NCBI GenBank assembly: GCA_963704515.1
Contig: OY969913.1
Coordinates: forward strand, 2,418,001-2,482,000
DNA from: VRUE01 sp963704515
GTDB lineage: Bacteria > Actinomycetota > Thermoleophilia > Solirubrobacterales > 70-9
Direction: 5' to 3'
DNA length: 64,000 bases
Positions 31,547-39,227 of this stretch are shown piece by piece; position 1 is the first letter of the stretch, and every line of letters begins with the position of its first letter. Both the position numbers and the translations under genes were made by a program. Below the pieces are notes generated by a model that was not told the origin of the DNA, made no database searches, and saw only the letters and a list, made by a program, of their open reading frames with translations.

Positions 31547-32311
31547 ATGAAAGCGGTGGACGAGGCGCCCTACGACAGCCTCGGGCGCGGCTACGCGAAC
31601 ACCCGCCGCGGCGACCCGCGCGTCGCTCGCCGGATCGTCGCGGCGCTCGGCGAGGCGCGCAGCGTGGTCAACGTCGGCGCCGGCGCGGGCTCCTACGAGC
31701 CGACGGATCGCGAGGTGACGGCGGTCGAACCTTCGGCCGAGATGATCGCCCAGCGGCCGGCGGACGCGGCGCCGGTCGTGCAGGCAAGCGCCGAATCCCT
31801 GCCCTTCCCCGACGGCTCCTTCGATGCCGCGCTCGCGGTTCTGACCGCCCATCACTGGACCGACCTCGACGCCGGCCTCGGCGAGATGCGGCGGGTCGCG
31901 CGGCAGCGAGTGGTAATCGTGACCTTCGACTCCGAGGCGCTGGACGACCTCTGGATCACCGCCGACTACTTCCCGGAGATGCTCGCGCTCAAGCGCCCTT
32001 CCGGAGCGAGCAGCCGCAACCTGCTGAAGAAGCTGACCGGGGCGACCAGCTCCCCCGTCCCGGTGCCACGAGACTGCACGGATCTCTTCTTCGCGGCGCT
32101 CTGGACGAGGCCCGAGCTGCTCTTCGACGAGGAGATCGTGCGGCCGATGTGGGTCTGGCAGAGCATCTCGGAGAAGTCGAGGGACGCGGGACGCGTTCGG
32201 TTGGCCGCCGATCTCGAAAGCGGCGCCTGGGAGGAGCGCTATGGGCACCTGCGCACGCGGGACGAGCTCGACGTGGGGCTGCGGCTGGTGGCCTTGGAGA
32301 TCCAGCGATAG
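31547..32311 (+). CDS. SAM-dependent methyltransferase (copy 1 of a paralogous pair)
   Basis: The 254-residue class I methyltransferase has motif I VVNVGAGAGSYEPTDREVTA, the AVEPSAEM acidic loop, motif II-like LPFPDGSFDAALAVLTAHHW and a C-terminal half with aromatic residues. It is clearly paralogous to the gene at 35020-35772 (which shares VLNVGAGAGSYEPIDREVIA and AVEPSPVMIAQRP). Starts immediately after the NlpC/P60 stop. Substrate unknown. Confidence 0.85.
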   Translation: MKAVDEAPYDSLGRGYANTRRGDPRVARRIVAALGEARSVVNVGAGAGSYEPTDREVTAVEPSAEMIAQRPADAAPVVQASAESLPFPDGSFDAALAVLTAHHWTDLDAGLGEMRRVARQRVVIVTFDSEALDDLWITADYFPEMLALKRPSGASSRNLLKKLTGATSSPVPVPRDCTDLFFAALWTRPELLFDEEIVRPMWVWQSISEKSRDAGRVRLAADLESGAWEERYGHLRTRDELDVGLRLVALEIQR

Positions 32312-32343
32312 CCGCGCCCCAGTCATCTGGTCCGGCGGCCGAA

Positions 32344-33240
32344 TCAGCCGGCGGCGAGCAGCTCGATCCGATTGCCCCAGGGATCGGCGGTGTAGAAGCG
32401 ACGCGTTCCCGGAATGGCGTCGTCCCACCGAACCGTGCTCCCCGCGGCCAATAGACGCTCGGCGACCGGATCAAGGTCGGCCTGACGGACACGCAACGCT
32501 GGATGCGCCTTCGCAGCGGGCGCGAAGTCGTCAGTCACCCCGACGTGAACCTGCTGGGCGCCGCAGGCGAACCAGACGCCGCCGCGACCCCGGAGGGCTT
32601 CGGGCTTCTGGAGCTCACCGAGACCCAGCAGCCCTCCGAAGAAGCGACGGGCGTCGCCCTCACTCCCAGCTGGCGCCGCGACCTGCACGTGGTCCAGGCC
32701 GATGACCGGCGCCGATGGCGTGTGACCTGTTCTGAGGCCGTCGGCAAGCAGCCGCTCGACGACGAGCACGTCCCGCCAGATGCCATCGAGCTGGCCGTGG
32801 CGGCGATGCAGCCCGACGGAGTCAAAGCCGCAGCGCTCGACCATGCGGACGCTCGCGAGATTGTCGGTAAAGAGCTTGCCGACGATCTTGTGGAAGCCGC
32901 TCTCAGCGGCAGCCCGGATGAGGGCTTCGGTCAACGTCGTGCCGAGTCCGTGACCGCGAGCTCGCGGCGCGACGTAGACGCTCGCCTCACCGATGCCGGC
33001 GTAGCACTCGCGAGCGCTGTAGGAGGCGAGCCCGGCCCACCCGGCGATGTCCTTGTCGGCATCGCAGACGACGAGCAGCGGAAACCGGGGGTCCTCGATC
33101 CGCGACCGGAAGTCCGCGGGCGAACGTGGCGCCGTCTCGAAGGTCGAGGACCGCTCGGCAAGCGCGGCGTTGTAGATCTCGCATATCGCCAGGGCATCGT
33201 CTCGGACCGCGCTGCCCACCCCGTTCGCCGGCCGACTCAT
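32344..33240 (-). CDS. Fusion of phosphinothricin-type GNAT acetyltransferase and VOC domain
   Basis: About 298 residues from ATG 33240. Residues 8-165 are a Pat/Bar/ArsN1-like acetyltransferase (ICEIYNAALAERSSTFET, ASVYVAPRARGHGLGTTLTE, DNLASVRMVERCGFDSVG, LDGIWRDVLVVERLL). Residues 180-298 are a glyoxalase/VOC domain (IGLDHVQVAAPAGSE, RRFYTADPWGNRIELLAAG). Pat-like enzymes acetylate glutamate analogues such as phosphinothricin or arsinothricin, and small VOC proteins often confer antibiotic or arsenic-related resistance. A fused protein could join two detoxification steps. There is no frameshift between the domains. Confidence 0.85.
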   Translation of the reverse strand: MSRPANGVGSAVRDDALAICEIYNAALAERSSTFETAPRSPADFRSRIEDPRFPLLVVCDADKDIAGWAGLASYSARECYAGIGEASVYVAPRARGHGLGTTLTEALIRAAAESGFHKIVGKLFTDNLASVRMVERCGFDSVGLHRRHGQLDGIWRDVLVVERLLADGLRTGHTPSAPVIGLDHVQVAAPAGSEGDARRFFGGLLGLGELQKPEALRGRGGVWFACGAQQVHVGVTDDFAPAAKAHPALRVRQADLDPVAERLLAAGSTVRWDDAIPGTRRFYTADPWGNRIELLAAG

Positions 33241-33378
33241 CGCAGCTGAAAGACGCCAGTGAGGAAATATGCCCGCGGAAGCTCGAGCACATGCGCCGTG
33301 GGGAGCTGATGAAGGTAGGAGCCAGGGTAGGTCATCGGCGGCTCCTATTTCTATCTTGTGCCAAGAGCCAACCGATTG

Positions 33379-34599
33379 ATGACACAGCAGCTGCCACCCG
33401 ACCTGCGCTGGATCGCCTTCGATCTGGACGACACGCTGCACTACTTCAAGCGCGCGTCGGGGAAGGCGGCGGGGGCAGTCTTCGACGAGGTCGAGGAGGG
33501 ATTCGGGATCGACGGGGAAGAACTCGCCGAGGCGTACCGCGGGATTCTCCGAGCCGCGCAGGGCGACCACTTCATCCAAGCGAAGAGCTCGAGCGAGCAC
33601 CGGGCCGAGCGTTTCGTCGCGCTGCTCGGCGGGTTCGGTGTGGACCCCGAGCCGCAGGTCGATCGGCTGCTTGAGATCTATGACGCGACGCTTGCCGAAG
33701 CGCTCGAGCTGAAGCCGGGCGCCGGCGAGGCACTGCGAGCCGCAAGGCGAGTCGGCCTCGCGGTGATGGTGGTCAGCGAGGGTCCACACGACGCGCAGCG
33801 GACGACGATCGAGCGCCTGGGCATCGCGACCAGCGTGGATCTGCTCGTGACGTCAGCCGGCGAGGGGGCCTCGAAGAGCGATGGACTCTTCGAGAGGGCA
33901 CTGGAGCGTGCCGGCTGCCAGCGGCATGAGGCTCTCTTCGTCGGCGATTCGCTCGAGCGCGACATCGCCCCTGCGTCTGCGCTCGGGGTCGCGACCGTCT
34001 ACGTGGGTGAGGAGGAGCTGCCTGCGGACTCCCCCACGACCCGACTCGACCTCCCGGCGCTCAGTCAGCTTCTAGACCAGATCGGGCCCACCTCCGACGA
34101 ACCGATTCGCCTCATTCCGTATGACCCAGCCTGGCCCGGCCGATTCGATGAGGAGCGGGGGGCGCTGGACGATGCGATCGGCGAGTGGGTCGTCGGCGGC
34201 ATTCACCATGTCGGGAGCACAGCGGTTCCCGGTTTGGATGCGAAGCCGATCATCGACATCCTGGTCGGCGTCCGTGGCCTCGAAGAGTCGCGAGCGTGCT
34301 TCAAGCCACTGGCACGACTCGGCTACATGTACGCGCCGTACCTCCCCGAGGAGATGCACTGGTTCTGCAAGCCCCACCCGAGCCGCCGCACGCATCACCT
34401 CCACCTCGTCCCGGTGGGCTCCAAGCGCTACCGCGACGAGCTCGCGTTCCGCGACCGCCTGCGAGCCGACGCACGACTCGCCGGCCAATACGTGACGCTG
34501 AAGCGAAGCCTCGCGAGCCGCTTCGCGCAGGATCGCGAGGCCTACACCGAGGCAAAGTCGGATTTCGTTCGACGGGCGCTCGACGGAAATCCGGACTAA
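33379..34599 (+). CDS. Fusion of HAD-family hydrolase and GrpB/UPF0157 domain
   Basis: About 406 residues from ATG 33379. The N-terminal HAD phosphatase has the nucleophile FDLDDTL (residue 14-20), VMVVSEGPHDAQ, the Lys in EGASKSDGLFERAL and FVGDSLERDI. From about residue 240 a GrpB-like nucleotidyltransferase-fold domain follows: IPYDPAWPGRFDEERGAL, HHVGSTAVPGLDAKPIIDIL and HHLHLVPVGSKRY. Both domains look complete. GrpB is linked to dephospho-CoA kinase in some bacteria, but its function is unsettled. The fusion suggests the phosphatase and transferase act on the same nucleotide-like substrate. Confidence 0.88.
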   Translation: MTQQLPPDLRWIAFDLDDTLHYFKRASGKAAGAVFDEVEEGFGIDGEELAEAYRGILRAAQGDHFIQAKSSSEHRAERFVALLGGFGVDPEPQVDRLLEIYDATLAEALELKPGAGEALRAARRVGLAVMVVSEGPHDAQRTTIERLGIATSVDLLVTSAGEGASKSDGLFERALERAGCQRHEALFVGDSLERDIAPASALGVATVYVGEEELPADSPTTRLDLPALSQLLDQIGPTSDEPIRLIPYDPAWPGRFDEERGALDDAIGEWVVGGIHHVGSTAVPGLDAKPIIDILVGVRGLEESRACFKPLARLGYMYAPYLPEEMHWFCKPHPSRRTHHLHLVPVGSKRYRDELAFRDRLRADARLAGQYVTLKRSLASRFAQDREAYTEAKSDFVRRALDGNPD

Positions 34600-34616
34600 A
34601 CGCCGGTCCCGGTGCC

Positions 34617-34985
34617 TCAGGTCCTTGCCGCGGCCCTGCCGTAGCGATCCGAGAGCCGAACCACGTCGTCGAGCTCCGGCGTCGAGACCTCGACCACGAC
34701 CGAGTCCTCGAGCGCCTCGATCGTGTGCAGCGCACCCGGCTCGTTGCGCCAGGCGGCGCCGGCGGCGATCTCGGCGACGTCGAGACGATCCGGATCGTTC
34801 CCCGTGCTCAGCAGCAGACGGCCCGAGAGCAGGTAGGACGACTCGTCCTTCGCCTCGTGATACTGGACCGAGAGGCGGTGCCCCGCGGTCACGTACAGGA
34901 GCTTCCCCGCGTAGCGCTCCGTGTGCGCGAACCAGACCTCATGCCCCCACGGCTTCTCGACTCGCCGGGGAAGGGTCGGTGCCAT
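34617..34985 (-). CDS. Mannose-6-phosphate isomerase-like cupin
   Basis: About 122 residues from ATG 34985. EKPWGHEVWFAHTERYAGKL then RLSVQYHEAKDESSYLLSGR and HTIEALEDSVVVEVSTPELD are the motifs of type II phosphomannose isomerase/cupin proteins. It is a single cupin barrel, so a small sugar-phosphate isomerase or sensor. It is downstream of and co-directional with the methyltransferase at 35020. Confidence 0.85.
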   Translation of the reverse strand: MAPTLPRRVEKPWGHEVWFAHTERYAGKLLYVTAGHRLSVQYHEAKDESSYLLSGRLLLSTGNDPDRLDVAEIAAGAAWRNEPGALHTIEALEDSVVVEVSTPELDDVVRLSDRYGRAAART

Positions 34986-35019
34986 CGCGGGATTATCCCT
35001 GCACAGCTCAGAAGATGAC

Positions 35020-35772
35020 TCAGGCGAGCTCAGCTGTGACCAAGCGCAGGCCCACGTCAAGCGAGGCTTGCGTCCGCAGCTCGCCGTAGCGACGGTCCCA
35101 CTCGCCACTCTCGAGGTCTTCGCTGAGTCGCTCCAGGGCTGGCTCGACGGCGGCGTCGGGCAGCAGGTGCCAGATCGAGGACGACCGTCGAACGTCCGGG
35201 TCGAGGAACGCCTCCGGCCGATCCCAGAGCGCGATGCAGAAGCCGTCGGCGCACCCGGCCGGGACCGGCAGCACCTCGACGCTGACGTTCGGCAAGGCGG
35301 CTTCGAGATGCGCGATCGACGGAAAAGTCTGGCTGTCGTGCTCGACGATCTCGGGCAGGTAGTCGCGGCAGAGCCACATCTCGGCGGTCGCATCGATGTC
35401 AAGCGTGAGCAAGACGACTCGGTCGCGCGTGACCCGCAGCGCTTCGGCGAGCCCCTGGTCCACGTCGTCCCAGTGCTGCATCGTGAAGACGCCCATCGTC
35501 GCGTCGACGCACTTGTCGTCAAGCGGCAGCGCCTCGGCGACTCCCCGAATCGCCGGCGCCGCGCCCGGCGGCCGCTGGGCGATCATCACCGGCGAGGGCT
35601 CCACTGCGATCACCTCGCGGTCAATGGGCTCGTACGACCCGGCCCCCGCCCCCACGTTGAGCACCCGCCGCCCGTCCCCAAGGGCCGCCCAGATCGCCGC
35701 CTCGAAGCGCGGCTCAGCCCGCCGCACCTGGCTGTACTCGATGCCCATGCGGTCATAGGCGGGCGTCGTCAC
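35020..35772 (-). CDS. SAM-dependent methyltransferase (copy 2 of a paralogous pair)
   Basis: The 250-residue class I methyltransferase has motif I RRVLNVGAGAGSYEPIDREV, the AVEPSPVMIAQRP loop and FTMQHWDDVDQGLAEALRVT. Most of its length matches the 31547 gene, including the ends (LRTQASLDVGLRLVTAELA against LRTRDELDVGLRLVALEIQ). It starts at a GTG that overlaps the stop codon of the upstream epimerase in that gene's restored frame (GTGA). Confidence 0.85.
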   Translation of the reverse strand: MTTPAYDRMGIEYSQVRRAEPRFEAAIWAALGDGRRVLNVGAGAGSYEPIDREVIAVEPSPVMIAQRPPGAAPAIRGVAEALPLDDKCVDATMGVFTMQHWDDVDQGLAEALRVTRDRVVLLTLDIDATAEMWLCRDYLPEIVEHDSQTFPSIAHLEAALPNVSVEVLPVPAGCADGFCIALWDRPEAFLDPDVRRSSSIWHLLPDAAVEPALERLSEDLESGEWDRRYGELRTQASLDVGLRLVTAELA

Positions 35773-36514
35773 GAGCTCGCCGCCTCCTCGGCCAGGGCCC
35801 GCCGCAACGTCTCATCGAACGGCTCGGAATCGATCCCGAACGGCTCGGCGGCGCCTTGCCCAGAGCGATTGCCATGCGGTCGAGCATCTCAGCGTAGGAG
35901 AGAACGTCGGGCCCGCCGATCTGGACCTCGCGGCCGGTGGACTCGGGCACCGACGGGGCGCGCCGCAAGTACTCGATCGTCGCGTCGATCCCGATCGGCT
36001 GGGTGGGCATGCGAAGCCAGCTCGGCGCCACCATCACCGGCAGCCGCCTGACCAGGTAGCGCAGGGTGCGGTAGGACTCGCTGCCGGCGCCGGCCACCAT
36101 CCCCGCCCTGAAGTAGGTGAGCGGAGGCCCCTCCGCCGCGAGGATGCGCGCGGTCTCGTGGCGACTCCGCAGGCGCTTGGACTGGGCCTCCTCGCCGAGC
36201 CCACCGAGATAGACGACCCGCCCGACCCCCTCGCGCTTCGCCATCCGGGCGAAGTTGCCGGCGGCGACCCGCTCGCGCTCCTCGAAGCCGGCCCCTCCCG
36301 CCATTGCGTGGACCAGGTAATAGGCGACGTCGACTCCCTCGCCCACGCCGCCCAGGCTCGGGGGGTCGGCGAGGTCACCGACCCGCAGCTCGACGTCCAG
36401 GCGCTCGAGCTTCGCCGCGCGAGAGCGATCGCGGACAAGGCACCGGACCGGCCCTGAGCCGGCCAGCGCCGCGGCCAGGCGGCCGCCGACGAAACCCGTC
36501 GCACCTGCGATCAA
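35753..36514 (-). CDS. NAD(P)-binding SDR-type epimerase, frameshifted near the C-terminus
   Basis: Starts at TTG 36514. The Rossmann motif IAGATGFVGGRLAAALAGSG and VELRVGDLADPPSLGGVGEG followed by YYLVHAM mark an atypical SDR (COG0702-like, as in NmrA/YtfG proteins). The frame shown ends with a non-protein-like basic tail (SIPSRSMRRCGGPWPRRRRA). In the next frame the same DNA reads EPFGIDSEPFDETLRRALAEEAASS and stops exactly where the methyltransferase starts. I therefore infer a frameshift at about 35840-35860. The family is normally about 290-490 residues, so the C-terminal region may also be shortened. Confidence 0.75.
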   Translation of the reverse strand: MIAGATGFVGGRLAAALAGSGPVRCLVRDRSRAAKLERLDVELRVGDLADPPSLGGVGEGVDVAYYLVHAMAGGAGFEERERVAAGNFARMAKREGVGRVVYLGGLGEEAQSKRLRSRHETARILAAEGPPLTYFRAGMVAGAGSESYRTLRYLVRRLPVMVAPSWLRMPTQPIGIDATIEYLRRAPSVPESTGREVQIGGPDVLSYAEMLDRMAIALGKAPPSRSGSIPSRSMRRCGGPWPRRRRARDDARL

Positions 36515-36577
36515 CGTGCACTGTGGGATCGGTCCAAGCTACCCGACCCCGATTCCCAGCCTGCGGGACTGGCACCA

Positions 36578-37093
36578 ATGCAGGAGCACGTCCTCGAACG
36601 CAGCCAGCGCGTCCCCGCCCAGGTTGACCGCGCCTTCGACTTCTACGCCGACGCGGTCAACCTCGAGCCGATGACTCCGCCCTGGCTCCACTTCCGACCG
36701 GCGACCTCCGGTCCGATCGCGATGGGAGCGGGGACGCTGCTCGACTACCGGCTGCGCCTGCACGGAGTCCCCTTTAGCTGGCAAACCCGCATTGAGACCT
36801 GGGAGCCGCCCCTGCGCTTCACCGACACCCGGACCCGCGGGCCCTACGCGCTCTGGGAGCACACGCACGTCTTCGAGCCTCACGACGACGGGCGCACCTG
36901 CACGATCCACGACCGGGTCCGCAACGCCATCCCCTATGGCCCCCTGGGCGCCATCGCCCACCGACTCTTCGTCCGCCGCGACTTCGAGCGAATCTTCGAC
37001 TTCCGCCGCGACGCCCCGCCAGCCATTTCACGACCGGCCAGGAGGGAAGGGCATCGCCGCCCAGCGAGCGGGGCAGCTAGGACTCGAACCTAG
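36578..37093 (+). CDS. SRPBCC-family (polyketide cyclase-like) protein
   Basis: The 171-residue frame reads HVLERSQRVPAQVDRAFDFY, TPPWLHFRPATSGPIAMGAG, PFSWQTRIETWEPPLRFTDT and IPYGPLGAIAHRLFVRRDFERIFD. This is the START/SRPBCC cell-division-inhibitor-like pattern that binds hydrophobic ligands in a deep pocket. The last 30 residues are basic and overlap the tRNA-Trp gene (37069-37142) in antisense, so the original C-terminal end was probably lost or the true end is uncertain. Often found beside SDR genes, as here. Confidence 0.8.
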   Translation: MQEHVLERSQRVPAQVDRAFDFYADAVNLEPMTPPWLHFRPATSGPIAMGAGTLLDYRLRLHGVPFSWQTRIETWEPPLRFTDTRTRGPYALWEHTHVFEPHDDGRTCTIHDRVRNAIPYGPLGAIAHRLFVRRDFERIFDFRRDAPPAISRPARREGHRRPASGAARTRT

Positions 37094-37142
37094 AATCGCC
37101 GGTTTTGGAGACCGGTGCCTTAGCCAGTTTGGCCACTGCCCC
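37069..37142 (-). tRNA. tRNA-Trp (CCA)
   Basis: A 74-nt cloverleaf with acceptor GGGGCAG/CTGCCCC, anticodon stem-loop CCGGT-CTCCAAA-ACCGG (anticodon CCA), as in other bacterial tRNA-Trp, and T-arm CTAGG-TTCGAGT-CCTAG. The SRPBCC reading frame overlaps its 3' half on the other strand. Confidence 0.93.
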
Positions 37143-37181
37143 GAGGGAGTCGCATCGTAGCGGCCGGTCGGCGGGGCGGAG

Positions 37182-37264
37182 TGCGGGCGGAGGGACTTGA
37201 ACCCCCAAGCTCTTTCGAGCACCGGCACCTAAAGCCGGCGTGTTTGCCATTTCACCACGCCCGC
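37182..37264 (-). tRNA. tRNA-Leu (TAG)
   Basis: An 83-nt class II tRNA with acceptor GCGGGCG/CGCCCGC, anticodon loop TTTAGGT (TAG), long variable arm TGCTCGAAAGAGC and T-arm GGGGG-TTCAAGT-CCCTC. Co-directional with tRNA-Trp, 39 bp apart, probably one transcript. Confidence 0.95.
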
Positions 37265-37682
37265 AGCCGATCGATTGTAAGGCTGTCTCAGATTCGAGTT
37301 CTCCGGCGACCGGCTAAAATCGAACGTATGTTCGTCTCCCTGTTCTCTTTGAATCATGCGTAGTCGGCGCGGGACCCCGGTTTTTCCGGCAACCTCCCGA
37401 TCTGACAAGCCTTGACCGACCAGGTCAACGACTGTCGCGTACTCGTGCAGCACTTGCGCCCGATTTGGCTCGCGCCATGGCAGGAACGCATCGTAGAAGC
37501 AGAGCGGCGACCATTCGTGAGGGGTTTGATCCACAGCGACGGCACCCGGATCATCGCCACCGAGCGCAAAGGCTCCTACATCCGGAAGGCACCGCGATAC
37601 GCGTTCAGCAACAGATCCGAGGAAAACGGGCTTAACGCGCGGCCAACGCCGCGATGTCGCTTCTGGATTCTATGATCGTCGC
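37265..37682 (-). pseudogene. Gene-poor stretch with a degraded HTH-protein fragment
   Basis: No intact gene. A minus-strand frame (37229-37534) contains LHEYATVVDLVGQGLSDREV followed by AGKTGVPRR, an HTH start like that of a family of actinobacterial HTH or endonuclease-like proteins. It then turns into a non-conserved tail ending in the tRNA. The 5' end also lacks a good site. I read it as a remnant left near tRNA genes. Confidence 0.35.
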
Positions 37683-38213
37683 GTGGCGATTGGAGAGGTG
37701 AGGCCCGGCTACGAGCTTTGGCGGCCGAATCGGGAGAAGGCCGAGTCGGTCACGACCAAGTTCGTGCTCGCCTTCCTGCTCGCGGCGACGGCCGCGATCG
37801 CGGCGCTGATCACGATCACCGGCTTCTCGCTGCTGACGGGCGGTGGCGGCATGGGGATCATCTGCCTGATCTACGCCGCGCTCTACGCCTTCTTCGCCTT
37901 CCTCGTCGCGCGCTGGAACCGGGGGATCCTGCCGGTCGTCGCGGCCCTCTCGACGATCCTCGCAATCTTCTGCGCAACGGGAGTCGAAAGCTGGTTCGCC
38001 CGCGACAAGGCGGGCTTCGACGAAGGCTTGATCTCCAGCTCGGCGATCGGCCTGCTGGTGATCGTCCTGCTGCTGCTGCAGATCGTCGTGGTCGCCGTCT
38101 CCCTCTACGCGTTCAACCAGAACTGGCACGTGGAGGAGGAGCGCCCGATCGGCTCCGGCGAGGACTACGGCGCCGGCGCCACGCCGGACGACGGCGCCCC
38201 GCTTCCTGTCTGA
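37683..38213 (+). CDS. Multi-pass membrane protein, unknown
   Basis: A 176-residue protein from GTG 37683. Membrane helices lie at about residues 28-48, 56-76, 81-102 and 118-142 (LIVIVLLLLQIVVVAVSLYA region). The basic N-terminus reads YELWRPNREKAESVTTKFVL. The C-terminal tail is acidic and Gly-rich (SGEDYGAGATPDDGAP). No family recognised. Confidence 0.65.
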   Translation: MAIGEVRPGYELWRPNREKAESVTTKFVLAFLLAATAAIAALITITGFSLLTGGGGMGIICLIYAALYAFFAFLVARWNRGILPVVAALSTILAIFCATGVESWFARDKAGFDEGLISSSAIGLLVIVLLLLQIVVVAVSLYAFNQNWHVEEERPIGSGEDYGAGATPDDGAPLPV

Positions 38214-38230
38214 AATTTCGGCCCCATCGA

Positions 38231-38313
38231 TGCCGGAGGTGGGAGTCGAACCCACACGCCCTTTCGAGCAATTGATTTTGAATCAATCGTGTCTACCGTT
38301 CCACCACTCCGGC
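38231..38313 (-). tRNA. tRNA-Leu (CAA)
   Basis: An 83-nt class II tRNA with acceptor GCCGGAG/CTCCGGC, anticodon stem-loop ATTGA-TTCAAAA-TCAAT (anticodon CAA), variable arm TGCTCGAAAGGGC and T-arm GTGGG-TTCGACT-CCCAC. Third tRNA-Leu isoacceptor in the window. Confidence 0.95.
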
Positions 38314-38393
38314 TTATCTGATCGCTCATTCATGGCCGATCGGTATTTGGTGGTTCCCGAAGCCTACTTCGCCCTTTAGACTGCCGCGGCGGG

Positions 38394-39227
38394 ATGAGGA
38401 TTCACCACCTCAACTGCGGGACTCTCTGCCCTCACAGCGCGCGGCTGATCAACGGGCGGGGCGGGTGGTTGGAGCCGGCGCGGGTCGTCTGTCACTGCCT
38501 CTTGATCGAGGGCGAGGAAGGGCTGGTGCTGGTCGACACCGGGTTCGGCACGGCCGACGTCGCCAACCCGCGCCAGCTGGGGCCCTTCTTCGCGACGATG
38601 CGGCCCAGAGCGGAGATCGGTGAGACGGCGCTGAAGCAGGTCGAGGCGCTCGGCTTCGCCGCCGGCGACGTGCGCCAGATCGTCACCACCCACCTCGACC
38701 CCGACCACTCCGGTGGCCTGCCCGACTTCCCCGAGGCCGAGGTTCACGTCTTCGGGCGCGAGCTCGACGCGGCGATGCACCCCGGTCTGCGCGATAAGCC
38801 CCGCTACCTTGGCGTCCACTGGAGTCACGACCCGAACTGGGTCCGCCACGACGCCGAAGGCGACGAGTGGCTCAACTTCGAGGGCGTGCGCATCCTCCCC
38901 GACCTCGGCGCCGAGGTGCTGCTGATCCCGCTGATCGGCCACACCCGCGGCCACACCGGGGTCGCGATCCGCACCGGGGACGAGTGGCTCCTGCACTGCG
39001 GCGACGCCTACTTCGATCACGGAGAGCTCGCCACTCCACCGCGCTGTCCCCCCGGCCTGCGCTTCTTCCAGCTGCTCAACGCCGCCGACGGCCGCCGGCG
39101 CCGCGCCAACCAGGAGCGGCTGCGCGAGCTGGTCGCCTCCCACGGTGACGAGGTCCGGCTGCTCTGCTCGCACGACCCGCACGAGCTGGACCGGGCACAG
39201 GCGGAGAGCGCCCGCGCCGCCGCGTGA
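38394..39227 (+). CDS. MBL-fold metallo-hydrolase (N-acyl-lactonase-like)
   Basis: The 277-residue protein carries the metal-binding set IVTTHLDPDHSGGLPDFP (THxDxDH), His in LIGHTRGHTGVAI and LLHCGDAYFD, and a final His in CSHDPHEL. The start MRIHHLNCGTLCP and the zinc motif are as in AHL-lactonase-like hydrolases. It overlaps the acetoacetyl-CoA synthetase gene by four bases (GTGA), so the two are co-translated. A thioester or lactone substrate in the same pathway is possible. Confidence 0.85.
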   Translation: MRIHHLNCGTLCPHSARLINGRGGWLEPARVVCHCLLIEGEEGLVLVDTGFGTADVANPRQLGPFFATMRPRAEIGETALKQVEALGFAAGDVRQIVTTHLDPDHSGGLPDFPEAEVHVFGRELDAAMHPGLRDKPRYLGVHWSHDPNWVRHDAEGDEWLNFEGVRILPDLGAEVLLIPLIGHTRGHTGVAIRTGDEWLLHCGDAYFDHGELATPPRCPPGLRFFQLLNAADGRRRRANQERLRELVASHGDEVRLLCSHDPHELDRAQAESARAAA

